A stretch of 64,000 bases of DNA from Hofstenia miamia (GCA_004352715.1 SCFE01000055.1:8693-72692); one strand, 5' to 3'; positions 9,041 through 20,232 are shown, counted from the first letter of the stretch. Numbers and translations are program-made. Notes: a model not told the origin generated them from the sequence alone.

Positions 9041-10286
9041 CTGGGGCGGATCTAGAGGGGGCACAGGCAGTGGTGCGTTTAAGGGGGCAGGGGCGATCAC
9101 CCCCCTTTTTGGGGCCAACTGTGACCATTTAAAAAAATGTTCTCTTTTCCTCAAAATTGAAAATGTTCACGTTAATTCAAGATTTTATCAATCGATTTGC
9201 TTCTAAAAACAGACGATTGCATTTTGTATAAGCTTATTTTTCTTCAGAAAACATTTTTTTGCAATTTTTTTTCTGTAAAAATTGGTGTCAGCCCCCGTTT
9301 TAAAAATCCTAAACGCGCCACTGGGCACAGGGGACACATGCCCTCCCGTACTTGTGCTTCGCAGAGGTCCAGAATAAAAAAAATTATATAATGCGTTTTA
9401 CATATTTAATTTACAATTTCATCAATTCAGTTTCTGTGCTCTATGATTATCATGATTATTATAAATGAAGCGTCAATAGCGAGAATATTAACAGGTATAT
9501 TCAAGAAAAAGATTTAGACTTTCAATAATTCCGTTGTAATTTATTTACCGCAAATTCAACATCGTCATAACACTTTGCTTCGCTGTTAGCAATTCTCTCA
9601 ATTACTTTTGTATAAGAAAGTTGGGAATGGGTATGGGTGTACATCTTTAGACTATTTTAGCGGCTGAAGCATAGTTTCTCAGTCAGCCTTTATAATGGCT
9701 GCATACTGTCAGATGAGATATGTAGTGATTACATAAGTTCGTGTACCTACCTAAAACATATTTCTTGTTGCAATTTGAATTGAGATGAGACGAGTTTTTA
9801 CGTTTTTCATCTTGCTATAGCAATAAAAATTTAATATTAATGATTATAAATCTTATCATTTTTTCTAAATATGCGCCATTTTGAATTTAGATATTATTAA
9901 CTATAATAATGTGAATATAATATATAAGAAATATTATAATTTTTATGTGCAAACATGGAACAAACAAAATATACAGCACTTGCTCTGCTTTTTGTTTATC
10001 GAGAATACAGTGTTTGCAAAAGAAAGGTGTTGAGTTTATAAGTCGATGTTCACGCAAGCTGTTCATGGAATATTTTTCTTCCAATTGCAAAGTTTTTATA
10101 AAAAAATTGTTTTTGATTAAGTAAATTTTTCTTTGGATGTCTATTACATTTTAATAATTTTGGTAAAGACATTTGACCTGGATTTAGTTTAGTACATAGA
10201 AAGTTATTGCCTTAGATGAACTTTCATAATGTTAGGTAGTGATGTGCCCGTGTCTATCCTTAGTCTGATTTCTGGATGCGCCCCTG
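9041..10286. mobile_element. Old hAT-like element carrying a nested MITE
   Basis: The left end CTGGGGCGGATCTAGA and the reverse complement of the right end CAGGGGCGCATCCAGA match at most positions. Inside the left end is a younger MITE (9068-9323). Flanking octamers (TTATACTC, TATTCAGA) are poor matches, so the duplication has decayed or the pairing is wrong. No transposase motif was found between the ends. Confidence 0.4.
9068..9323. mobile_element. hAT MITE, family A copy 1 (256 bp)
   Basis: Ends are CAGTGGTGCGTTTAAGGGGG and, reverse-complemented, CAGTGGCGCGTTTAGGATTT. A perfect 8-bp target duplication GGCACAGG flanks it (9060-9067 and 9324-9331). The interior, including the stretch around CAGACGATTGCATTTTGT, is shared with copies at 16754 and 38212. 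Non-coding. Confidence 0.92.
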
Positions 10287-10358
10287 TATTCAGAGGTATA
10301 TTACATTAAGATTATATTAGAACGATCACCTCATAACATACGGACCATGAACTTTTTT
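9332..10358. other. AT-rich stretch without recognised genes
   Basis: Mostly the interior of the putative old hAT-like element ending at 10286; no coding match was seen. Confidence 0.4.
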
Positions 10359-10512
10359 AACACTAATTGGACTTGAACAAATGAATAATAACAGCAACAT
10401 TTGGCCGATTTCACTCAATCGTTTATTAATTCCGCTCTTCAATTCACTAATAGAAGTGAAATCGGCCAAATGCTGCTGTTATTTATTCATTTGTTCCAGT
10501 CCAGTTAGTGTT
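10359..10512. repeat. Long inverted repeat with a 39-base loop
   Basis: Arms 10359-10415 and 10455-10512 are near-perfect inverted copies (for example TTGGCCGATTTCACT against AGTGAAATCGGCCAA). It could be a fold-back transposon end, a real hairpin, or a fold-back sequencing artefact. It sits just upstream of the broken reading frame at 10850. Confidence 0.8.
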
Positions 10513-10549
10513 ATAGCAGTTCTTGTACGGACGCAAGCACACACACACA

Positions 10550-10988
10550 CACGCGAGTTCACGCGCTTAGTTCATTCATCTATTCTCACCGTATTGTTGC
10601 CTGTGACGTTTTAGTTATCATGCATCGTGAATACGTGAAAGGCAACAAAAATTTTCGAAAGGAATCGAGAAGCAGCGGATCATTTCCTAAGGAACATTAT
10701 TCCCATCATGCTGTCAGAATTATGGCACAAGATGAAGCTCAAAAATGTTGCACGGACCNNNNNNNNNNNNNNNNNNNNNCACGCGAGTTCACACGCTTAG
10801 TTCATTCATCTATTCTCACCGTATTGTTGCCTGTGACGTTTTAGTTATCATGCATCGTGAATACGTGAAAGGCAACAAAAATTTTCGAAAGGAATCGAGA
10901 AGCAGCGGATCATTTCCTAAGGAACATTATTCCCATCATGCTGTCAGAATTATGGCACAAGATGAAGCTCAAAAATGTTGCACGGACC
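10550..10988. repeat. Direct duplication across a 21-N join, likely artefact
   Basis: 10550-10758 and 10780-10988 are 209-base copies with a single difference seen (CGCGC versus CACGC near the left edge), separated only by 21 Ns (10759-10779). This is the pattern of two overlapping contig ends that were placed side by side instead of merged. Confidence 0.85.
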
Positions 10989-11375
10989 TCCATCTTGTGA
11001 ACGCGGCCGAGCGTCTTCTCGGAGAAGAAGATTTGAGAAGAGGTGAAATTGGTAGGAAATTGGCCAATCTCGTCGATTTGCTAAAGAAGAACAGAGGTCA
11101 AGGGGACAACCAAGAAAAGAAGAAAAGAGGACCGAAGTATTCTCTCTGGCCTAGATTTGACCACTCAGCCAGAAGTTGCTTTACCTTCAGGAATGTGAGC
11201 ATCTGGTGGACCATCCCAATCTACTGGCAGTCGTGGAAGATACCGAGCTGTAGTCGACTTCTGTCAGTGTAATTATGAGACCCATACCGGGCCTTATTGG
11301 CTGTAATGTACTCGGTGCCATCATTGGATGTGTGGCAAGTGTAACAAGGAGTCATTTTCAATGTGAAGAGTGCCG
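10850..11375 (+). pseudogene. Broken frame ending in a piggyBac-like zinc ribbon
   Basis: ATG at 10850 (duplicated at 10620) opens a basic, hydrophilic frame (MHREYVKGNKNFRK...) that is open to about 11270. After a frame change the sequence reads TGSRGRYRAVVDFCQCNYET, then a stop, then CTRCHHWMCGKCNKESF. The CxC..CxxC..WxCGxC spacing resembles the C-terminal cysteine-rich domain of piggyBac-type transposases. The N-terminal part is not recognised. It lies directly upstream of, and outside, the piggyBac left end at 11536, so it may be the tail of another, older copy. Confidence 0.4.
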
Positions 11376-11835
11376 AAACGGATTTTTCAAATTAACCTTA
11401 CTCTTTTAAGGCGTTTTCATTCCATAATCAATTTTATTTTATTGAAGATTAGCAGCGTTTCAAGTTACCTCTATTACCAAAAAATATATCCTTTGTTTAA
11501 ACTCAGCCTACGTTTTCATTTGTAAATGTTTTTAACCCTTAGGCTACCAAGGGTGGTTCTGAGAGCCACCCTGTGCTGTCTTCGTGAGTATTACTCAGTT
11601 TGTTTCAATCAGTGACAAATCCTTTTATGACAATTTTCTTAGATATATTAGCAAACGATTTAAACGATTTGTGATGATCTAGCGACCGTTGTTCATTAAT
11701 TGTTCATTAACCGTTGAATCAGCGGAGTTCTTTTGGGTTCTACCCATTTACAGAGGCGTACGACGTGGCTTGCAAAGATTGCATTGTCAGTTATGTCATT
11801 CTCAATCATGCGACCGAAATGAGAGGCTGCTCGTC

Positions 11836-13440
11836 TGGCTCAAGCGGCACTATTCGGAGCAACAGAATCGGACTCAGAAGTAGATGCTGGCTCAGACCAG
11901 GAAGATAACGTGGAGCACATTGTAGATGTCCATGATGATTCGGCATCGAGTGAGGATAATACGAGTGATGAAGATGCCCCAGTGCCAAGATGACGCGTTG
12001 GCGGAGGAAGAGGGCAAGGATTGCTTGTTTCGTCTCAACAACCGACTGTGCGCGTTCGTGGACAAGGTTTTGTACCTCAACAGGCAAAAGCAAATCCCTA
12101 CAACGATAAGAATGGTTACTTGTGGTCACCTGAGCAACCTCAGCAGAGAGGTCGACGCAATGCAGCAAATGTTGTTCAAGTTGGTGGAGGGAAACCCGAA
12201 CCAGGTGCAGTGAAGAACACCATTTTGGAAACCTGGTCACTTTTCTTCCCAGACACTATGCTCATGCAAATTGTTCATTTTTCTCAGATGAAAGCAAATG
12301 CTCTGGGTATTGAAGTTCAGTTGACTGTTGTCCAGTTAAAGCTTACTTTGGAATTCTGTACTTCAGAGGGGTTTTCGGTGATCAGAAGATTCCTATCGAG
12401 CAACTTTGGAGTGAGAACTACAACACGTTCTACCGCACAACTATGATTCGCAACTTATTCCAAACTGGGAACCGTGTATTGCGATTCGATGATGCAGAGC
12501 TCAGAGAAGACCGGAAGAAAACAGATTCATTTGCTGCCTTGAGAGACATCTGGTCTGAGTGGAATGAAAGACTCCGTACTTTCTACAAAGCCAGCCATTC
12601 AATCACCATTGATGAACAACTGGTCGCGTCACGTTGTCGCTCACCACACCGGATCTACAATCCGTCAAAACCGGGAAAGTATGGCGAGCTTGTGAGATGG
12701 TGCACAGATGCTAAGAACAGGTATTTCTTGAATGGCAGCCCACTAACTAAACGTCTAGAAGACAGTGTCGCGGCTGAAGTTCACAAAGAGTCAAATCGAG
12801 CAAAATCACTTGTGATGAATTTGTGTGGACCGTTCTTCAACGACAGAAGAAATGTCACCGGGGACAGATTCTTTACTTCGATGGATGTTGCTACTAAACT
12901 GCTGAACCGGAACACCACGTATCTCGGAACAATGCAGAAAAATAAGAGGGACATTCCGGCGATCTTGCATGAACCACGGGAGCAATTTGATTCAATCTTC
13001 GATTCGGTGGCGACCAGAAGAGACTCACAGCCCAGTACTATCAAGTAAAACCAAAGAGGAAAGTTTATCTAATACCCTCTATGCATCACTCTGCTGAAAC
13101 ACTACCTGATGGCAAGAGAAAGAGCACATGCAGCTCTACTACAACGAAACCAAAGCAGGCGTTGATGTAGTGGGCGAAATGTGCAAGGCCTACTCGGTCA
13201 GGACTTGAGTTCACAGGTGGCCCATGGTCCACATGCACAACACGTTGGACTGGACACCGGTTGTGGAGTTGTGGAGAGCAAGCGACGTCGACAGTTCCTA
13301 CAACAGCTTGCTACCGAGTTAGCCAAAGATCACATGCTGTTCCGACTGCAGGAACCTATCGGACTTTCAACTGAGCTTGTCAACCTGATCACCAGAGCAA
13401 CAGGTCAGCAAAATCCAAGTCGACAAGCACCTGTGCAAGA
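11836..13440 (+). pseudogene. piggyBac transposase (DDE_Tnp_1_7) pseudogene
   Basis: An acidic N-terminus (ESDSEVDAGSDQEDN) leads to a TGA at 11991, then GYLWSPEQPQQRGRR and FFPDTMLMQIVHFSQMKAN. After a frameshift near 12340 the frame reads YFGILYFRGVFGDQKIP and runs to 13048 with LRFDD, DIWSEWNERL, SHSITIDEQLV, NPSKPGKYGELV and VTGDRFFTS. Later frames hold PKRKVYLIPSMHHS, YNETKAGVDVVGEM, HRWPMVHMHNTLDW and RRQFLQQLATELAK. All three expected catalytic Asp are visible: TIDEQ (12611), TGDRFF (12863) and AGVD (13164). There are at least four frame changes plus stops, so it is inactive as assembled. The C-terminus would fall in the N gap. Confidence 0.92.
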
Positions 13441-14440
13441 NNNNNNNNNNNNNNNNNNNNNNNNNNNNNNNNNNNNNNNNNNNNNNNNNNNNNNNNNNNN
13501 NNNNNNNNNNNNNNNNNNNNNNNNNNNNNNNNNNNNNNNNNNNNNNNNNNNNNNNNNNNNNNNNNNNNNNNNNNNNNNNNNNNNNNNNNNNNNNNNNNNN
13601 NNNNNNNNNNNNNNNNNNNNNNNNNNNNNNNNNNNNNNNNNNNNNNNNNNNNNNNNNNNNNNNNNNNNNNNNNNNNNNNNNNNNNNNNNNNNNNNNNNNN
13701 NNNNNNNNNNNNNNNNNNNNNNNNNNNNNNNNNNNNNNNNNNNNNNNNNNNNNNNNNNNNNNNNNNNNNNNNNNNNNNNNNNNNNNNNNNNNNNNNNNNN
13801 NNNNNNNNNNNNNNNNNNNNNNNNNNNNNNNNNNNNNNNNNNNNNNNNNNNNNNNNNNNNNNNNNNNNNNNNNNNNNNNNNNNNNNNNNNNNNNNNNNNN
13901 NNNNNNNNNNNNNNNNNNNNNNNNNNNNNNNNNNNNNNNNNNNNNNNNNNNNNNNNNNNNNNNNNNNNNNNNNNNNNNNNNNNNNNNNNNNNNNNNNNNN
14001 NNNNNNNNNNNNNNNNNNNNNNNNNNNNNNNNNNNNNNNNNNNNNNNNNNNNNNNNNNNNNNNNNNNNNNNNNNNNNNNNNNNNNNNNNNNNNNNNNNNN
14101 NNNNNNNNNNNNNNNNNNNNNNNNNNNNNNNNNNNNNNNNNNNNNNNNNNNNNNNNNNNNNNNNNNNNNNNNNNNNNNNNNNNNNNNNNNNNNNNNNNNN
14201 NNNNNNNNNNNNNNNNNNNNNNNNNNNNNNNNNNNNNNNNNNNNNNNNNNNNNNNNNNNNNNNNNNNNNNNNNNNNNNNNNNNNNNNNNNNNNNNNNNNN
14301 NNNNNNNNNNNNNNNNNNNNNNNNNNNNNNNNNNNNNNNNNNNNNNNNNNNNNNNNNNNNNNNNNNNNNNNNNNNNNNNNNNNNNNNNNNNNNNNNNNNN
14401 NNNNNNNNNNNNNNNNNNNNNNNNNNNNNNNNNNNNNNNN
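13441..14440. other. Assembly gap (1000 N)
   Basis: Exactly 1000 Ns, probably a gap of arbitrary stated length, inside the piggyBac element. Confidence 1.
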
Positions 14441-14441
14441 G

Positions 14442-14651
14442 AGATTTCAGTACTCTTCAATCAATGAAGTATCTAAACAATACTACTTACCAATTGTTAT
14501 TGGAACATCTGTTAATGCAGTGTGGAATATACAATTAAAGGACAGAAGAGGAAACTTAGATAATACTTACCCCGTGATAGCTGGCGCTGATCCCTGGATT
14601 GATTCTCTAAATAGATTATCTAGCTATGAAGTGTTAGTTTCACCTGGGTAG
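14442..14651 (+). CDS. Unrecognised open frame inside piggyBac, 3' part only
   Basis: The first frame after the N gap is open for 69 codons to TAG at 14649. It reads YYLPIVIGTSVNAVWNIQLK then DNTYPVIAGADPWIDSLNRL and ends VLVSPG. Amino-acid use looks protein-like, with few low-complexity residues. It does not look like the cysteine-rich piggyBac C-terminus expected here. It may be a second element in the gap, a captured host segment, or a different contig placed by scaffolding. Function unknown. Confidence 0.35.
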   Translation, partial: RFQYSSINEVSKQYYLPIVIGTSVNAVWNIQLKDRRGNLDNTYPVIAGADPWIDSLNRLSSYEVLVSPG

Positions 14652-14776
14652 CGATATTACATTATGTTTGGTATTAAACATGAAATTCACTGGAAAACTT
14701 GTTTTTTTAGGGTGGCTCTAAAAGCCACCCTTGGTAGCCTAAGGACTATTAAATACCTTGGTAGCTTAAGGGTTAA

Positions 14777-15547
14777 ATGGTGAATAGTCTATTTTGTTGA
14801 TACTACATAGCATACGGTTCATGAGTAGCCTCTTGATTCAGGGTGAGTAACTTCTAATATTTTTTAAACAAATGCTTAAAAAACCGTTTCAAGTTACCCC
14901 CTTTTCCGTTAACTTGTAAATATTTAATCTTTATATAATATTGTTAGGAAATTTTCTAGTACTGCGCTTGATTTCTCTAGTATATTAATTTTTTTACCAT
15001 CAAGCAAATATGTCAATTTGAAGAAATTACAAAGCATTCCAAGAAGTTTTAAGCTAGAAAATATTTTAAATTACTTTCATAGTGAGAACCTCCTCCTCAA
15101 TCGGGGAAAAATTAGATGTATCTTTAATTCTCCTAATAATCAAGATCTGTAGGAGTGAATGTTGACATATTGTAACATAATCGTAATCTTAGCATATGTG
15201 GTCAAATTGAGAAAAAAGAAAGAAGAAACCAAGACTGAATATTGAAATAAAATATTAATTGTAAAAACATATGCATAAGATTAATTAGTTATTTTTGTAA
15301 ATTTATAATGCAGTAATCTTTTGATATTAATTAATTTGGCGAAACGGCATTAGACTAGATCGCTACTGCTAATTAAGTTAGAATTGCGTAATCGGCAGAC
15401 GAACAGAAATTTAAACGTTCGGAATTGTAAACAAGTGGAATTAGCAGAATTAACAGGTACTGGTTAAATATTTGATTGTTGTTAATTCTTTTACTATAAA
15501 AAGTGTGTAATCAATCATTTTGTTGATGAAACTAATTTACTGGATTT
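14777..15547. other. AT-rich stretch without recognised features
   Basis: No gene, RNA or repeat seen. Confidence 0.4.
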
Positions 15548-16547
15548 NNNNNNNNNNNNNNNNNNNNNNNNNNNNNNNNNNNNNNNNNNNNNNNNNNNNN
15601 NNNNNNNNNNNNNNNNNNNNNNNNNNNNNNNNNNNNNNNNNNNNNNNNNNNNNNNNNNNNNNNNNNNNNNNNNNNNNNNNNNNNNNNNNNNNNNNNNNNN
15701 NNNNNNNNNNNNNNNNNNNNNNNNNNNNNNNNNNNNNNNNNNNNNNNNNNNNNNNNNNNNNNNNNNNNNNNNNNNNNNNNNNNNNNNNNNNNNNNNNNNN
15801 NNNNNNNNNNNNNNNNNNNNNNNNNNNNNNNNNNNNNNNNNNNNNNNNNNNNNNNNNNNNNNNNNNNNNNNNNNNNNNNNNNNNNNNNNNNNNNNNNNNN
15901 NNNNNNNNNNNNNNNNNNNNNNNNNNNNNNNNNNNNNNNNNNNNNNNNNNNNNNNNNNNNNNNNNNNNNNNNNNNNNNNNNNNNNNNNNNNNNNNNNNNN
16001 NNNNNNNNNNNNNNNNNNNNNNNNNNNNNNNNNNNNNNNNNNNNNNNNNNNNNNNNNNNNNNNNNNNNNNNNNNNNNNNNNNNNNNNNNNNNNNNNNNNN
16101 NNNNNNNNNNNNNNNNNNNNNNNNNNNNNNNNNNNNNNNNNNNNNNNNNNNNNNNNNNNNNNNNNNNNNNNNNNNNNNNNNNNNNNNNNNNNNNNNNNNN
16201 NNNNNNNNNNNNNNNNNNNNNNNNNNNNNNNNNNNNNNNNNNNNNNNNNNNNNNNNNNNNNNNNNNNNNNNNNNNNNNNNNNNNNNNNNNNNNNNNNNNN
16301 NNNNNNNNNNNNNNNNNNNNNNNNNNNNNNNNNNNNNNNNNNNNNNNNNNNNNNNNNNNNNNNNNNNNNNNNNNNNNNNNNNNNNNNNNNNNNNNNNNNN
16401 NNNNNNNNNNNNNNNNNNNNNNNNNNNNNNNNNNNNNNNNNNNNNNNNNNNNNNNNNNNNNNNNNNNNNNNNNNNNNNNNNNNNNNNNNNNNNNNNNNNN
16501 NNNNNNNNNNNNNNNNNNNNNNNNNNNNNNNNNNNNNNNNNNNNNNN
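15548..16547. other. Assembly gap (1000 N)
   Basis: Exactly 1000 Ns, likely of unknown true length. Confidence 1.
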
Positions 16548-16753
16548 CTTGACAAATAATATCAAAACTCAATAAAATATTAATTACCAATAACGTTATT
16601 CACATTCACATGGTAATATTTAATAAAATGTAGAAATTTCCAAAAATATTCATTGAAGGAAGCAAGATTTGGATGTCCTCTTGCACATGCCTATCATGTT
16701 CCATCTTTTTGAAAGAATATAAGAAGAGTCATATTTTTCTAAAGCAGTAGGGG

Positions 16754-17002
16754 CAGTGGCCCGTTTATGTGGCAGGAGGGTCGACCGCCCCACCCTCTTT
16801 TGGGACCAAATGTGAACACTAAAGAAAAAGGCTCTTTTCCTCAAAATTAAAAATAGTTTAAGATGTTATTACTCCATTTGCTGCTTAAAACAGACGATTG
16901 CATTTTGTGTGAGCTTACTTTTGTGTAAAAAACTTTTTTTACAATTTTTTTGTAAAAATGGATGTCAGCTCCCCCGTTTTAAAAATCCTCAACCCGCCTC
17001 TG
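16754..17002. mobile_element. hAT MITE, family A copy 2 (249 bp)
   Basis: Ends CAGTGGCCCGTTTATG and, reverse-complemented, CAGAGGCGGGTTGAGGATTT. A perfect 8-bp target duplication AGTAGGGG flanks it (16746-16753, 17003-17010). The interior is shared with the copies at 9068 and 38212. It seems to have landed in an older element: sequence beyond it (GGATATACCGCTG, ending 17048) looks like another CAG..CTG-type end. Confidence 0.92.
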
Positions 17003-17010
17003 AGTAGGGG

Positions 17011-18542
17011 CACGGGACCACCTTTAAAAAATCCTGGATATACCGCTGCCATCAACATCCAACACTTCGATTTGCCACGTCCGGATTTTTGGGGAAGTTG
17101 CCAGCAATGCTTTTGGCCCTCCTTTGACCAATCACATCTATGAATTTCATCTATGTATTTCCTCAACAAGCAAACTTATGAAAAATTTATTGTCTCTAAA
17201 CCATATGACTATACAGTTGTATAAGCCTTAGTCTAAGAATTTATAAAAATGGCACGAAAGCATCTCCATTGACTCATGATAAAATGCTTAAAGACTCCTT
17301 TTTTGATTAGCCTCCTAGAGAAGAATTCTAGTTACGTTCTTGTTTCCAGCCAGCTTGCGGCCAGTTTTATGTTATTTTTTGCTAAGCAGCACAATAATCA
17401 CATTGAATATATAAAGAACATCTTAACCAATTTCCACGTCTTTAAAAAACCAGAAACGAGATAATGTTTTTTCCTATTCATCAGTCATTTCAACGTCATA
17501 AACCATAGAAACTACAATGGTATTGCTTGTATTAATAGGTTTTTAATTATAAAGGTATCATTCAAAGTGTATTAATGCTCTTAGCTTTTTATAAAGCATA
17601 TAAGCTAAGAGCGCGAGGATAGGATTAACAGATTAAGTTGCATTTAGCGCTATAAATATTTGATATTTATTCAAAGTTGTAAAGCATTTTGTCTAGAATT
17701 TGGTACACCTGCTAACAGTTTCCACTGACTTACTGATTCTCGAGAATTCCCATAATTTTAAACGATAAATTAAAAATTCACGCTGTTAACATTTTAAAAA
17801 TGTCACAAAAACTTGAATTTTAAAAGCTTGCTTGGTAATTCTTGATTTTGGGACATTTAAATATCTAAAAAAATTGTATCAATCCAAAGTAGATAAAGCT
17901 TGGGAAGTCCTACCCATGTCCATCATTATAAATGTATCGATTTACTTAATTGGGTTTTCAATTTTCGATACCTATTTAAATATGTATTTGAATAAATAGT
18001 TTAGCCTTATGTAGGGGTGGGTAAAACTACCCACCGCTCTCTTATGTATATAACTTCCGTAAACATTGATATTTTTCCTTGAAATTGTTTGACCCTTAAT
18101 ATTTATCTATTACGCACATTTCTGCCAAATTTTAGGAGGTGGTGATGTGTACTTCCCAAAATATGAACATTTTGTCAGAGCTACCTGAATTAAATTTTTT
18201 TATTTTTTCAATATTTAAATGAAACATTGTGTCACGCCCATTCAAGTTCTGTTGAAAATATGAAATGCTGTATCAACCAAAATGTTTTCTGCTTGTTATT
18301 TGAAACATTGAGTGTTACTCTTAGTTTTCCTTTCATCAAAAATGCTGACATTATTTTATAGTTCTGTCTCAGTCGTCTGTCTTTATGTCTAAATAATGTT
18401 ATATCTACATCTTGGAAAGTTATGTACACTTTTGTCAATGTCAGCACATGCAAAATTATTGTATTTCCAAATAGTCGTAACAAAAGGATTTCTAGTATTT
18501 ACTATCTTGGAAGATTGTCTGTATGAAATTGAAATTTAGATA
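17011..18542. other. AT-rich stretch, one small hairpin
   Basis: A GGTGGGTA..TACCCACC hairpin lies near 18015-18035. Otherwise nothing recognised. Confidence 0.4.
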
Positions 18543-18580
18543 AAAAAATCCGATTTAAATCGGATTTTTTCCCAACACTG
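18543..18580. repeat. Palindromic hAT-like end fragment
   Basis: 18543-18570 is a perfect 28-base palindrome centred on GATTTAAATC with flanking AAAAAATCC/GGATTTTTT, followed by CCCAACACTG. In reverse it starts CAGTGTTGGG, a common hAT terminus. No partner end found. Confidence 0.5.
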
Positions 18581-19282
18581 GTTACAAGTATTAAAATTTT
18601 TTCAAGAAATCATTAAACAATCTAAGGAATTCCAAAGCTATTTGAGCTGAATTTCTTACACGTGCTCTCATTAAAAAATTTCGAACTCCTGATTTGTAGA
18701 ATGAATTCATACATTACTATCTTGAAATAATACATGCAAAGAGCTGCAACTGATTTTTATGCAAATATTCCAGTTTATCCATTTTGTGTGGGAAACCCTG
18801 CAATGATGTAAAATGAGTCATTTATTTTTATTCAATAAATAATATGTATATAAATTTGAGGAGTTATTTTCAAATTTTCATTGAAGCTGCATAAAAAGCA
18901 ACTTTCCTTTCGAGTTGATTGGTTTCTAATTGTTAGTTTCCTAATTCCTCGACCTGATTCTCTACGGAAGCAGGTGAAATTTAAAACCACTCGCTGAAAA
19001 ATATTGTCGTTTTATTTTGTAAGAAATCCATTTTATAATACACACATTCAATTTGATGAGCAGAATGTCTGTTGTCATGGGCACCCGTATCTATGGGTAA
19101 AATGAGTCACTTGACACCCTTGGATAAGCAAGGAAGCATTAAACGTATCGTTGTATTTTAATATTTTTCTATTATTTTAATGATAAATTATTTAACAAAA
19201 AGATAATTTTATCATAGTATACTAATGGAAGTGCATGTTTTTGTATTTAACTTTGGAAATCTTTGATATATATATATATATA
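18581..19282. other. AT-rich stretch ending in (TA)n
   Basis: No gene or transposon recognised; ends in a (TA)n run at the gap edge. Confidence 0.4.
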
Positions 19283-19634
19283 NNNNNNNNNNNNNNNNNN
19301 NNNNNNNNNNNNNNNNNNNNNNNNNNNNNNNNNNNNNNNNNNNNNNNNNNNNNNNNNNNNNNNNNNNNNNNNNNNNNNNNNNNNNNNNNNNNNNNNNNNN
19401 NNNNNNNNNNNNNNNNNNNNNNNNNNNNNNNNNNNNNNNNNNNNNNNNNNNNNNNNNNNNNNNNNNNNNNNNNNNNNNNNNNNNNNNNNNNNNNNNNNNN
19501 NNNNNNNNNNNNNNNNNNNNNNNNNNNNNNNNNNNNNNNNNNNNNNNNNNNNNNNNNNNNNNNNNNNNNNNNNNNNNNNNNNNNNNNNNNNNNNNNNNNN
19601 NNNNNNNNNNNNNNNNNNNNNNNNNNNNNNNNNN
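19283..19634. other. Assembly gap (352 N) within (TA)n
   Basis: Both flanks are (TA)n, so the gap is probably a long TA microsatellite. Confidence 1.
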
Positions 19635-19660
19635 TATATATATATATATATACATATATA

Positions 19661-19836
19661 TTTCCCGCTTTTTTCCTATGGAAAATGCAAAAACCTTACA
19701 TTTGGCGGGAAATGGTCTGAAATTTCTAAGGAATTTCTATACTTAGCATAGGGGTAGGTAAATTAAGGAGACACTACCCTTCAAAATTTCAAAGATTTAT
19801 GTTTGAAAACTCGGTCATAATGAGGTTTTTAAAAAA
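19661..19836. repeat. Repeated segment, copy A
   Basis: Begins TTTCCCGC, contains GCGGGAAA about 40 bases later and ends GAGGTTTTTAAAAAA. The same sequence follows at 19877 and again at 42898, each time after a (TA)n run. Confidence 0.9.
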
Positions 19837-19876
19837 CATTTAGCGAGATATATATATATATATATATACATATATA

Positions 19877-20232
19877 TTTCCCGCTTTTTTCCTATGGAAA
19901 ATGCAAAAACCTTACATTTGGCGGGAAATGGTCTGAAATTTCTAAGGAATTTCTATACTTAGCATAGGGGTAGGTAAATTAAGGAGACACTACCCTTCAA
20001 AATTTCAAAGATTTATGTTTGAAAACTCGGTCATAATGAGGTTTTTAAAAAATATATGCATTCTGTTTTCCTTATTACTAAATCATTCGTGACTATTATC
20101 ATCATTTTTATTGATAATAGTATTTGATAATAATCCAATAATCCAAGCAATAATCCTGATGAATTATAATTATTTTGTGGTTTAACAATAAATTGGAATT
20201 TACTAATGTTAAAAAGTTCTTTAACATTTTAA
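19877..20232. repeat. Repeated segment, copy B (extended)
   Basis: About 356 bases matching 42898-43253 essentially base for base, including the TTTCCCGC/GCGGGAAA pair and the following AT-rich part. Its first 176 bases equal copy A. The copy at 42898 stops exactly at an N gap, which hints at an assembly cause. Confidence 0.9.

Larger units (their letters stand above)
11536..14772 (+). mobile_element. piggyBac element with TTAA target duplications
   Basis: TTAA at 11532-11535 and 14773-14776 flank inverted ends. The left end is CCCTTAGGCTACCAAGGG and continues GTGGTTCTGAGAGCCACCC. The right end, reverse-complemented, starts CCCTTAAGCTACCAAGG and contains a second CCTTAGGCTACCAAGGGTGG followed by an AGAGCCACCC hairpin. 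Both ends thus carry a small GGGTGG..CCACCC hairpin, and the right end has an extra outer repeat. The interior encodes a broken piggyBac transposase. 1000 Ns (13441-14440) replace part of the interior. Confidence 0.92.

Noticed and set aside
13181-14467. 428-codon frame on the plus strand
   Set aside because: Most of it is N. Only the first part is real and belongs to the frameshifted piggyBac transposase.
15515-16590. Several long open frames on both strands
   Set aside because: They consist almost wholly of a 1000-N gap.
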